Source: Lantana camara
Taxonomy: Eukaryota; Streptophyta; Magnoliopsida; Lamiales; Verbenaceae
Length of the DNA stretch: 64,000 nt
Assembly (NCBI GenBank): GCA_037501455.1
Contig: CM074865.1
Coordinates: 38,174,501-38,238,500 of the forward strand
Direction: 5' to 3'
The notes beneath the pieces were generated by a model, which worked only from the letters and a program-made list of their open reading frames with translations, did no database searches and was not told the DNA's origin. Both the position numbers and the translations under genes were made by a program. Positions 41,627 through 52,600 of the stretch are shown here, one piece after another. Within the stretch, counting starts at the first letter, position 1, and each line of letters begins with the position of its first letter.

Positions 41627-44600
41627 TCAAGAGCTAGGAGCAGGAAGGTCAGCAACTTCGGTAGCAAGTTCCAGGGCCGGAGTTGGAGGATTATGCTGAG
41701 TCGTTGAGAGAATCTCTTCAATGGCGGGGGGGAGTGCTGCCAGCGGAGGGATCGCCGAAGCAGGACCACCTGGGTTCTCGACCGAGAGGCCATCCTCTTT
41801 CGACCTGCTACTTGGCGGAACATAAGTGGCCAGCAAAGTTTCTTTTGCCCGCTCTATATCCACTGGGCCCGGCAGTACCACCGCCTCGGACTGCTTGTCG
41901 AGCTGAGATTCGGCCCACTCCACAGCCCAGTCGTAGGTCACTTTGTTCCAATCCGGCTCCTCATCGTCTTCTTCGCCGTCTGCTGCCTCCTGGTTCGCCC
42001 CCTCTTCAAAATCAACGCGAGCCATGTATTCTTCCGGCAGTGTATTGGGAACATACCCGTTCGCCGCATTGAGTTTGCGTGGGTCGTTAAGGAGTGCATG
42101 GGGGATTGGGTGGTAAAGATGGATCTGCGATAGGGCCCTCATGAAGCCGGTCTCTATATCTGATGCCCCCAGTGTGCCCGAGACGGTGTCAAACACCTTG
42201 GATTGAAGAAACTCCGCCACTGCACTATCCTTTATCTGCGGCACTAGTTTCTCGACCGTCCAGAAGGTCATTTTGGTTCCATCCTTATGCCCCTCGACAA
42301 AGCCAGCTTTCCACCCATCCTGCTTGCCTTTGGCGTAGGCAGCCTCAGCCTTTTGCTCCGCCGCATCCAACATACTTTGCCGGGTAGCCACGTCGGTTTG
42401 CAGCCTTTCGTTCTCTGCCCTCAGATCCCCCAACTCCTTCTCTAAGTCAGACCTCTCCTGGAAGGAATCCTTTACCAGCTTGTCCATTTTATCAAGCTTC
42501 ACATTATATACCTTCTGGGCATCTTCCAGCGCCTTGGACAGCCTCGCTGCTTCGTCTCTCCAACTTTTCTACTGCAACACCTCAGCCTTCTTCGCCAGCA
42601 GTTAGCGGCGGGCTTCGTCGGCCAACTCCAGACGCATGGCGGACTGGTGCTCTCTCACTATCAACTGAGAAAGGGAAAAAGAGAGGGGAGTTAAATGCAA
42701 AGTAATGAGAGGTGCGATCCAGGAGAGAAGATAGTGCAAGGGGCCTTACCGCGTTCAGGAAAGCAATTTTGTTGAAGGAGAGGGTCGCATTGCTCTCTTT
42801 GGCCAGTTCCCGGTGATCACTAGCGGTTTGGAGGGAATAGTAATTGGCCTCCAATACGTCCTGATCGACCTCTCCGGTCGCGACCCTCCTTTCCGATCCG
42901 TCCGCCTTAAACTCCGAGACCCCAAAAGGATATTTGGGCCCCTCGAACTTGGGGACATTGATTATCCGCTCGTAATCCCCTCTCAACATAGAAAACTCGG
43001 AGGTGGATCCCGGTCGAAGGGTGGGGGGAACCCAGCCGCCCGATGGCCGGAACGAAGTATCCCCCCGTTGTGCAGTCCTCTCGGAGGCTCCAGCCCCTGG
43101 TTCGTCCCCCTGTTTAGCAGCTTTCTTGGGGGTCCCACCCTCTGGGTCATCTCTTTCCCGCCTTTTCTGCGTACGTCGGCCCTTGGGCACTTCTGAAGGA
43201 AACGACCCAGAGTTAGCCTCTAAGTCCGTATCTGGCCGCCCAGCAGATATGACCACTTTGCCTTTGCGCTTCGGAGGGCGAACGTTTTGATCTTCCGTGG
43301 GAGCCCCAGCGGCCCCATCCCCCGCCGTGGGAATAGGGGCGTCAGCCCATCTTTGCCCGACTGCCCTCTCTACAGCCGCTATCTTCGTGAGGGAGTCAAC
43401 CTCCGTGAGGCCCTCCTCTTGTGTTATTTCTTGGACGGAAGGAGTGGGGCCAGGAGTTTCCTCCTCAGCAATCTTCTTGGCCCTCTCGGCCTGCTTCTTC
43501 TTCAGGAGTCGGTCTAAAGCCTTGGCTCGTCCGACCACCATTATCGACCCTGCACAAAAGAAGAGGAGGAATAATTAGTCCGGCGGGCAGGATTAGAGCC
43601 TAATGCAGAAAAGAAGAGATGAAGTCAGGGAAGGGAACGTGCTTGGCCTAAGGGTATTGAGGATATAGTTACCCAATTTGAAATCTATATGCCTCCGTGT
43701 ACCCAGAGTCAACCCCAGGTTTATCAGCAAATGGGTGTTTGTAAAGACCCATGTATCTAGCGGGTGCACCTCCCTCAGAGCGGCTAGCAGGGTGTTGGGC
43801 CAACGAACTGGGCCCCTCTCCAACCTAACCTGGGCAACGTCATTCCAGGAAGTGTGTTCTAGACCGTTCCACCCGTCTACGTACTTCAAGAAGACAAATT
43901 TCTTCTTCCAATCCACGCTATGGGAGGACTTTTCTGTATCAAAGATCTTACTCCCCGACCGAGATTGTAGCTTCACGAACCCCTTCCTATTGGGGAAAGC
44001 AGTTGAGTCAACAGAAGCTACGAATAATTCCGCGAAGTGCTCCACACACTCTACTTGACCCAGGATTTTCATCAGGGACCTAAACGCCGTTATCATCGCA
44101 TGCCCGTTTGGGAGCAGTTGAATGGGGCTGATCTGGAGATGATTGAACAGAGCTACTTGGAAGGGGGAGAGAGGGAGCCGAAATCCGTACTCAATGGCCT
44201 GCAGGGACATGGCGATACACCCTTCCGGTGGTGCCCCCATGTGCTCGTCAGTGTTAGGAGTGAAAACTTCGCAACGGTCGCCCAAATCCCTCCACTCGAT
44301 CAATCTCTTCAGGGCGGTGGTCCTCTCCGACCCATACACCCCAACCCTAAATTCATAGTAGTACTTCGGGCATTTTTGTTGCCCTTTCTTCTTCTTCCCC
44401 TTTTGTGGTTTCGGCTCCGCATCCGAGGCCACGCACCCTGTCCTGTACCGCGAGTTTCGTCCTCCAAAGACATCTCTTCTATTTCGGCGGCCGTATCATC
44501 CACCGCCGCACTATCAACTCCTGGTTCCCCCTCTTCGCTGAGAGATACACTGGAAAAGGACCTACGACTTCCCCATCTACAGTGATGACGTACGTCTCGG

Positions 44601-44760
44601 CCTCAGGGTCTTCCCATCTATCCTTACCCGGTCGTTTAACCCCTATACATTCAACGGACACCTCCGGATCTGACGGGATGTCTCGGGGTCCATAATTCCT
44701 AGGTTGCTTACCCTTGGGTGGGCTCTCGGGGAACACAGAGACATTCCTTTTGGGAGCCAT
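41627..44760 (-). pseudogene. Antisense intron-containing ORF of the Tat element (Transposase_28/gypsy-type domain-like)
   Basis: Read on the - strand from ATG 44760. A Ser/Glu-rich N-terminus is followed, after two apparent frameshifts near 44550 and 44440, by a conserved-looking globular domain (44432-43673; e.g. AIEYGFRLPLSPFQVALFNH and LQISPIQLLPNGHAMITAF). This recalls the 'putative gypsy type transposon' family (PF04195), from memory. Two GT-AG introns are clear: 43672-43550 (joins HIDFKLG to SIMVVGRAKAL in frame) and 42749-42665 (joins FLNA to LIVREHQ). Exon 3 is a coiled-coil segment (SDLEKELGDLRAENERLQTD) with an acidic tail ending at 41627, but two in-frame stops lie near its start (TAA about 42604, TAG about 42571). 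Its position between pol and the 3' LTR on the opposite strand matches the extra antisense ORF known in some Tat-lineage elements. Function is unknown. Confidence 0.75.
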
Positions 44761-45099
44761 TTCCAGTGAGTGGGTGAGAAAGGAAGAAAGGAGAGATCTG
44801 GGATGGAAAAGCGTACTTCGAGAGTGTGCTTGAGAGTTCTCCCGGAGTGCGTTTTTAGCAGAGTATGGTGGAGGGCAAAAGTCACTCCGAAATCTAGGGC
44901 TTGCTCTTGTGGAAGGCGTGAAAGAGGGAAAAACTGCCTAAGTCCCCAATTTATAGCAGCAGTTTCAACTAAGCATGGTTATCCTTCTCCACGTGTCAAT
45001 AGACTAGTTTACTTGGGGAAGAACGTGGCCCGTTACCCCCAAAACGGCTGCCTGTAACCGCTTCTCAGAACCCGCGCTAGCCCCCCAAATTTCAAAAAG
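44761..45099. other. Tat internal region between antisense ORF and LTR
   Basis: Should contain the antisense promoter and 5' UTR and the polypurine tract. No strong TATA box was seen on the - strand; a purine-rich stretch lies at about 44770-44800. No gene. Confidence 0.45.
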
Positions 45100-46094
45100 T
45101 GTAATCATGACTCTGACAAAGGAAGTTTTCAGGGTTTCCCGCCCAATGGAACACAGCTAGCATGCGCGTATGAGGCCACGCCTCATATCCTGGGTCGAAA
45201 TCGATCTTGGGTCGAAGGAAGTTGGCTCGCTGCTTTGGCTCGTCGTAGTTTGGCTCGAACAGTTTTCCGAATGACCCAGATTATCACAAGATAATCGCGA
45301 CCCAGGCCTCCCCTCTCTTCCTCAGTCGCAAAGCCTTCCTCAAGATCAGGCACCACTCTCTTAGTGGCACCCGATCTGGGTGGGGAGATGATAAGGGAAA
45401 AATCGGGGAGTCTGACTAAGCACCAGATGTCATTGCCAAGTGGCAGCCTATGCCGCGTGAGCTCTCCGCGACCGAGCCGCTTAGGCAATCATCGACCCAG
45501 CACTTGGCCAAAAACCTCAAGTCCTAGCCTGGCGGTAGTCTCCCGCGACCTAGGGTCTCCTTTCGACCTAGAGAGAGGTGCGACCCAGCGGATCTCCGAC
45601 CCAGTCGCTACCGGACAACCGCATTTAATGCAAGCACCACCTACAGCCTGCCTCATTAATTGCAGCCGCATCCAGTACAGTGTCAGGCATCTTGGCAGGA
45701 GCAGGCAAGCAGTGCTTTAACTGGAAAAGCACTGTTCCGGCCAGGGGCGTCGCTTTCCTCTCCAAACCAGATCCACACTTTCGGGGAGGTGTACTTGCAC
45801 CCACGGAGTCCATCTCCACCCTATAAAAGCCTCCCTTCTTGACCGTTAAAGGTAAGCTTTCCTACACGCACAAAAAACTCTTTTCAGTCCTCTTGCGACC
45901 CAGAGCCTTTTGCTGACTTGAGCATCGGAGTGCCAATACGGGTCCAACCCCCTCCTTCCCCGTCTTGGCCTTTGAGCTCACGTTTGTTTCATCCTTTCAG
46001 TTAGGGAAAGCATCAGAGTCTTCCTCACCATACAAATATCTTGGGTGATTGGGAGTCCTAATCGGCCGTCCAGCACATAGCCCGGATTTTGACA
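45100..46094 (+). repeat. Probable Tat LTR (~1 kb)
   Basis: TGTAATCATG at the start and TTTTGACA at the end give TG...CA with a short inverted repeat. A + strand TATA box (CTATAAAAG, 45821-45829) sits two thirds in, as expected for U3/R. CGACCCAG words recur through it. No second copy exists in the window, so both ends are tentative. The end overlaps TGACACC (46090-46096), which resembles a decayed TGGCGCC-type PBS. Confidence 0.55.
45821..45829 (+). promoter_or_regulatory. TATA box in Tat LTR
   Basis: CTATAAAAG in a GC-richer context, in the sense orientation of the element. It supports the + strand LTR assignment. Confidence 0.6.
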
Positions 46095-47135
46095 CCATCA
46101 GATATGTTACAATTAATATTATGTTGGATATGTTAGATTTTAATGAGTTACAATTATTATTATATTAGATATGTTAGATTGTATTTACCTTCAATAAATT
46201 ATAATCTCACTTAATCAAACCCGAATAACCTAATATTATCTAACTAATTAATTTAAGTGAAATTAAATCAAATAAAAAGGTCTAATCCATCATAACTAAC
46301 GCTGCTTATACATATTTAATGGTTAGTAGCGAGGTACTTATCTTAATTAGAATATTAATAGGATGTTTACTTTGTTGGCTAAGTGGTAGAATATGATGAT
46401 GAATTATTCATCTCATGAAAAGTATGAGATAAATAATCAACATTTTATCTAATATAATCTCAAATTGTGTGTGATCAATCCCAAATTTATAAACTTATTA
46501 GTAAACATAAATTTAAGTAGGATTATTAATTAATCGGATATAATTATTGTGAGTTGGTATTGTATATAATTATTTATCATTAATATATATATATAATCGG
46601 ATTCGAATCTTTGACGGATTGGATTGTATGATTGCATACCCAGTACACTAAATTCGGATTTCGAATATTTATAATTAGATATGATCCATTGAATCATTTT
46701 ATCGCACGAATATATTAAAAATCGAATCGAGTTCGGATCGGATTCGGATTAAAATCCAACCCATTGACAACCCTAAGTAAGTTGGTATTGGGTATTGGCT
46801 CAGTGTATACCCATACCCGGACAAAATATTTGGATTTGGGGCTATGTATTTTATTATTTTGTTCGGTCTAAGGTTGGGTAATGCCCGCCTGTTTAAAGGC
46901 CTAAATATGTATATTAATTTTTAGATATATGAGACATTACTACAATATTAATATTCTATGAGATTGTATAATTACAACTCAAACTCTCTGAAATGAAAAT
47001 ATTACAAATAATACCCATAATAGTTTCAAAAATTACAAATTGTTTATGAATAAATAGACCATTTTACTCGGCTTAAATTTTTTTGAAAAAAAATAAAGTA
47101 ACCAAAAAAGGAACTTATTTGTTAAATCTCAGATT
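46095..47135. other. AT-rich spacer with MITE remnants
   Basis: No gene. 46361-46509 has ends GGATGTTTAC / GTAAACAT, like a common small plant MITE family (weak). A hAT-type right end (GACAACCCTA) finishes at 46775 with GGATTCGGATT subterminal motifs. Its left end is missing; the expected TSD AGTAAGTT is not found upstream, so the element was truncated, probably at the Tat boundary. The rest is AT-rich and featureless. Confidence 0.5.
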
Positions 47136-47512
47136 TGTTGAAAAATCAAGGTTTATGGGCTGCTAATGTGATGCATTTATCAAATCCTAGCACCTAGAAA
47201 CTACATGAATATATTTACCACCATACAGCCGTAATGTATGATCAATACATGTGATACCAAAGCATTCAATCTCATTGCTTTTTAGACAGCAATCATCATG
47301 TAGGAATTAGATGTAATAATTAGGGACATTAGCTGTAGTAATTAACACATATGTTCACATTACAAATATGTTCTATAAATAGGCTAACCCATGCCTTCAT
47401 TTGTACACACATAAGTTGAGAGATCAAGAAATTCATATTGCTTCTCTTAATAAGAGTTCTTTCGTTTATATTTTTTGGTTGGTTCGCGTTATTGTGATCC
47501 TATTTTACAACA
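47136..47512 (+). repeat. Copia-2 5' LTR
   Basis: 377 bp, TGTTGAAAAATC...TTTTACAACA, with a TATA-like CTATAAATAGG at 47372-47382. It reads as identical to 53471-53847. Confidence 0.95.
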
Positions 47513-48341
47513 CGTTATCAGCACGATAGTTCTGGTTATCGACACGATTGTTCTAATATTCTCCAGGTGAATCAACCAGAAGACAAATGTAATATTCTAT
47601 ATCTATTCATATTTCTATACTATCTACATATAGTATTACTACGAATGGCTAAGCCTTCTCTTAATACATATTATATTTATATATATATAATTACTATATA
47701 TATATGTCTAGTTACATTATAGTATTATTACGAATGGCTAATGCCTTCTCTTAATACATATTTATATATATATATATAATGGATGGCTAAAACCTCCCAA
47801 TATTACTTATCTATATTTTATGGAGGATTAAAATCCCCTAATAATATCTACTTATATAATAGAGGATAAAACCTCCGTATTATATTTATTTACTTGCAAA
47901 TGGAAGGCCGTGCCTCCTACTTATCCTTTTATATATAATTATGTGCACTTAATTTATGTCCTAAACTGTTAATATTCATGTTTATATGTTTATTACTTTG
48001 CACATATCTTCATCAACTCTAAACATGCATAAATCATTATCATTAATTCTTGCATTCATATTTATTTATACTAAATAAATAAATTTATATATATACATAT
48101 ACTTTTCCCAACGGTTATTTTATAAAATAAATATATATATTTATATATATACTTTTACAACGGCTATTTTTTTTTATAAAATTAATAAATAAATTAAAAA
48201 TAAAAATTATAACGGTTAGTTTATAACGGCTAGCTCTAATTTTTTCCTATAAATACATGATTTTGGTAAAATACAATTCATTCACTTTTACACCTTATTT
48301 CTTACTCTCAAAAATCTAGAAGAACTCGTTACCATATCAAG
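47513..48341 (+). other. Copia-2 leader with decayed tandem repeats
   Basis: PBS-like CGTTATCAGCACG follows the LTR. About 47635-47905 holds imperfect direct repeats, notably CGAATGGCTAA...GCCTTCTCTTAATACATAT twice (about 47641 and 47730) and three ATGGCTAA starts. These give several very short upstream ORFs. AT-rich runs follow. No larger gene. Confidence 0.6.
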
Positions 48342-48503
48342 ATGTTGTCAACCGAAGGAATTTTTATGATAATCATAGTTATTGCTTTTGCTATTTTTAT
48401 TCTTAGTATAGATATCCCGGAACGGGATATGTACATCATGCTTGTTATATATGCTATGATCCCATTGTTGCTCCTAGGAATAGCATTTGATATTGGCATT
48501 TAA
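48342..48503 (+). CDS. 53-residue two-helix membrane peptide ORF in the Copia-2 leader
   Basis: ATG 48342, TAA 48501-48503. The peptide starts MLSTEG, has a first hydrophobic segment (residues ~7-23, rich in Ile/Phe/Ala), a polar turn DIPERDM (~24-30), then a second hydrophobic segment (~31-50). It lies 70 bp upstream of the gag ATG on the sense strand and so would be the first sizeable ORF on the element RNA. I do not recognise the family. It may be a chance ORF in AT-rich sequence, but the clean helix-turn-helix membrane pattern and intact frame make it worth recording. Confidence 0.4.
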   Translation: MLSTEGIFMIIIVIAFAIFILSIDIPERDMYIMLVIYAMIPLLLLGIAFDIGI

Positions 48504-48573
48504 AATTATTGTACGTGTTGTCTAATTGAATAAATGTACTAATTATTTTCTTTATCTTATATTAGTTACAAAC

Positions 48574-49175
48574 ATGTCAAACCTCACAAAGCTTGAGTTC
48601 ACGGCCCTCGATATCACTGGAAAGAATTCATCTAAACACAAAAGGTCTCGGGGAGACGATAACTAAAGAAAATAATGCATCCAGCCAAGAAAAGGCAAAA
48701 GCCATGATTTTTATTCGTCATCACATTGATGAAGGATTAAAAATAGAATACTTAACTGTGGAAGATCCACTTGAATTATGGGAAAATTTGAAGGAGCGGT
48801 ATGATCATCAAAAAACCGTCATTCTCCCTAAGGCTCGATATGAGTGGATGCATTTAAGGCTCCAAGATTTCAAAAGTGTGAATGAGTATAACTCAGCAGT
48901 TTTTAAAATCAGTTCCACATTGAAATTATGTGGCGAAAAGCTTACTGATGCGGATTTACTTGAAAAAACATATTCCACTTTTCATGCCTCAAACTTGCTC
49001 CTGCAGCAACAATATCGAGAAAAGGGTTTTAAGAAATATTCTGAGTTGATTACATGCCTCTTGGTGGCAGAAATGAATAATGAGCTATTATTGAAAAATC
49101 ATGAAAATCGTCCCACTGGATCTGCCCCACTACCAGAAGCTAATGCATCAATCCACAACTACCCTGGAAGAGGTA

Positions 49176-49216
<41 letters not shown>

Positions 49217-49627
49217 AGCCGTGGTCGTGGGTATGGTCGTGGCCGTGGAAACCATATTTATCATCATCCAGGTGGCCCTTCTGGACACTCAAAGAATAAT
49301 CACGAAAGCAAGCAAAGGAAAGGCAAAAGTGTCCAATCTGATCATCACAAGGGTTCTGAAAACCCATGCTTTCGGTGTGGTATGAAGGGCCATTGGGCAC
49401 GTGTCTGTCGTACGCCTGAATATTTTGTTAAACTTTACCAAGATTCAGTTAAAGGAAAGGGAAAGGTTGCTGAAGCAAATTTTGCAAATAATGATGATAT
49501 CCCAAAATTTGAAGATACGCACGATATCACTGAAGCAAATGTGGCGTATAGAGATGATGATTTCAATGGCCTTATTAATGCCACGCACCTAGACACGGCG
49601 GATTTTATTACATCACATGAAATTTAA
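48574..49627 (+). pseudogene. Copia-2 gag (N-terminal frameshift)
   Basis: The expected start ATG 48574 (MSNLTKLEFTALDITGKN) goes out of frame after about 18 residues and stops at 48664-48666. From there the gag frame is open in another phase to TAA 49625-49627. It carries a UBN2-type gag core (AKAMIFIRHHIDEG, LWENLKERYDHQKTVILPKA, EYNSAVFKISSTLKLCGE), an Arg/Gly run of RG repeats (49171-49250) and one CCHC knuckle, CFRCGMKGHWARVC. By comparison with the family, roughly 25-30 nt holding the conserved Trp region are missing around 48622, a non-multiple of three. The first in-frame ATG of the long frame lies well inside the domain. Confidence 0.85.
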
Positions 49628-49639
49628 ATTCTGAAACGA

Positions 49640-52600
49640 ATGTTAGCTAATTGTTGTTTTGAACCTTGCTTATGTATTTTCTTTTCATGTTATTTCCTGC
49701 ATTATGTACTTTATCTTCTTATAAGTATCGTTGTCTGTTTCTACCAATCTTCCTATTTACTTACCACAATTTTCTTTTATAATGAAGATATGGATATTTC
49801 TCTACGTACCCATGAAATCTACTCAAATAAAGAAGATATATGTCTTGCAGACAGTGCCACAACTCACACAATCCTAAAGGATAGAAAATATTTCTCTTAT
49901 TTGATAAAAGATGAAGCAAATGTCAATACTTTATCGGGTAGTGCAAAATTGATTGAAGGCTCCGGAAAAGCTACAATATTACTACCCCATGGGACGACTT
50001 TTATTATTAACGATGCATTGTTTTGCTCTAAATCCCAAAGAAATTTATTAAGCTTCAAGGATATCCGTCTTAACGGATATCACATTGAAACGGGAAATGA
50101 GAGAAATATTGAATACTTGTATATAACAAGTAAAAGGCGTGTTCTGGAAAAACTACCTGCTTTTTCGTCAGGTTTATATTATACACGCATAAGTGCAATT
50201 GAAGCACATGCCATCACAAACCAGAAGTTTGTGGATCCACAAGATTTTATTATTTGGCATGATCGATTGGGTCACCCCGGATTAACAATGATGCGAAAAA
50301 TCATTGAAAGTACACAAGGGCATCCTTTAAGGAACCAGAAGATTCCTCAAATAAGAAAAGACCCGTGTACAGCTTGTTCTCTTGGGAAATTAATTGTGAG
50401 ACCATCGCCAATTAAAATAAAAGATGAATCACCTGCTTTTCTTGAACGTATTCAAGGTGATATATGTGGACCAATTCATCCACCATGTGGACCATTTCGA
50501 TATTTTATGGTATTGATCGATGCATCTACCAGATGGTCACATGTTTGCTTGTTATCAACTCGTAATATGGCATTTGCAAGATTGCTTGCCCAAATTATTA
50601 AATTACGAGCGCAATTCCCTGATAACACAATCAAGAAAATTCGATTGGACAATGCTGGTGAGTTCACATCCCAAACATTTAATGATTATTGTATGGCAAC
50701 TGGAATTATTGTTGAGCATCCTGTTGCTCATGTCCATACACAGAATGGTTTAGCTGAATCATTAATTAAACGTCTTCAGCTTATTGCTAGACCATTGATA
50801 ATGAGAACAAAGCTCCCGATTTCAGTATGGGGACATGCGATTTTACATGCAGAGACATTAATTCGCATCAGACCAAGTGCTTATCATAAGTACTCCCCGT
50901 TCCAACTTACATGTGGTCAAGAACCAAATATTTCCCACCTAAGAATTTTTGGTTGTGCAGTATATGTGCCTATAGCACCACCAAAACGTACTAAAATGGG
51001 GCCCCAGAGAAGGTTGGGAATTTATGTTGGATATGAAAGTCCATCCATTATCAGATATCTTGAACCACAAACGGGTGATATATTTAGAGCACGTTTTGCC
51101 GACTGTCATTTTGATGAAAATGTTTTCCCAGCATTAGGGGGAGAAAATAAACAGCTGGAAAAAGATATTACATGGTATACACCATCATTATTGCATCTTG
51201 ATCCACACACAAAGCAGTGCGAGATGGAAGTACAAAAGATTGTACATTTGCAAGGCATTGCAAATCAATTACCAGATGCATTTACAGATACAAAAAGAGT
51301 GACTAAATCATATATACCAGTTGTTAATGCTCCTGCTCGGATTGAGGTTCCGAAAGGACAATCCGAAAAGAATATCACTCATGAGTCTACGGTACGCCTG
51401 AAGCGTGGTAGACCAATTGGCTCTAAAGATAAAAATCCTCGTAAAAGAAAAGGAGCAAATGTGAATAATAACCCCAATTATGAGCAAAGTGTCCCAGAAG
51501 AGACACAAAACAAGGAATGTGCCCCAGAAGAGGTACAAAATGAGAAATGTGTCCCAGAAGAGACACAAAGTGAGATTAACGAGGAAATCTCAATAAATTA
51601 CTTTCATTCTAGAAAGCTGTGGAATCGAAGTGATATCAAAATTGATGATATATTCTCTTATGCCGTAGCGCATGATATCACTCATGAAAGTGAAGATCCT
51701 GAGCCAAGATCTATCACTGAATGTCGAAATAGACATGACTGGATAAAATGGAAAGACGCTATTCAGGCTGAATTGAATTCCCTGAATAAACGAAATGTGT
51801 TTGGACCTATTGTCCTCACTCCCGAAAGTGTGAAACCTGTCGGATATAAATGGGTTTTCATACGAAAACGAAATGAGAAAAATGAGGTAACAAGGTATAA
51901 GGCAAGACTTGTTGCTCAGGGATTTTCTCAAAGACCTGGAATTGATTATGAGGAAACATATTCTCCTGTCATGGATGCAAGTACGTTTCGATACTTAATC
52001 AGCCTAACAGTTTCTCAGGAACTGGAAATGCGTCTTATGGATGTTGTTACAGCCTATTTATATGGATCACTTGATAGTGATATTTATATGAAAATCCCGG
52101 AAGGATTCAAAATGCCTGCTGCATTTGAATCAAAACCTAAAGAGAAGTATTCAATCAAATTACAAAGATCTCTTTATGGGTTAAAACAATCCGGACGCAT
52201 GTGGTACAATCGCTTGAGTGAATTTCTATCAAAGAAAGGGTATGTGAATAACCCTATTTGTCCATGTGTATATATTAAGAAAACAACATCTGGATATGTG
52301 ATTATCGCAGTCTATGTCGACGATTTGAATATCATTGGAACTGCTAAGGAAATCCAAGAAACAGCAGTTTACTTGAAAAATGAGTTTGAAATGAAAGATC
52401 TTGGACAAACCAAATACTGTCTTGGTTTGCAGATTGAGCATAAACAAAATGGAATTTTCGTTCATCAATCAACTTATACTGAAAAGGTGTTGAAACGCTT
52501 TAACATGGATAAAGCAACCCCTTTAAGCACTCCAATGATTGGGAGATCACTTGGTATAGAAACAGATCCTTTTCGCCCTCGCGAAGAGAACGAAGAAGTT

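Noticed and set aside
41683..44885. Several + strand Pro/Ser-rich ORFs
   Set aside because: Shadows of the - strand antisense gene, which has domain-like sequence and coherent introns.
49101..49400. Poly-Val and Asp/His-repeat ORFs overlapping gag
   Set aside because: Other-frame shadows of the Arg/Gly repeat of Copia-2 gag.
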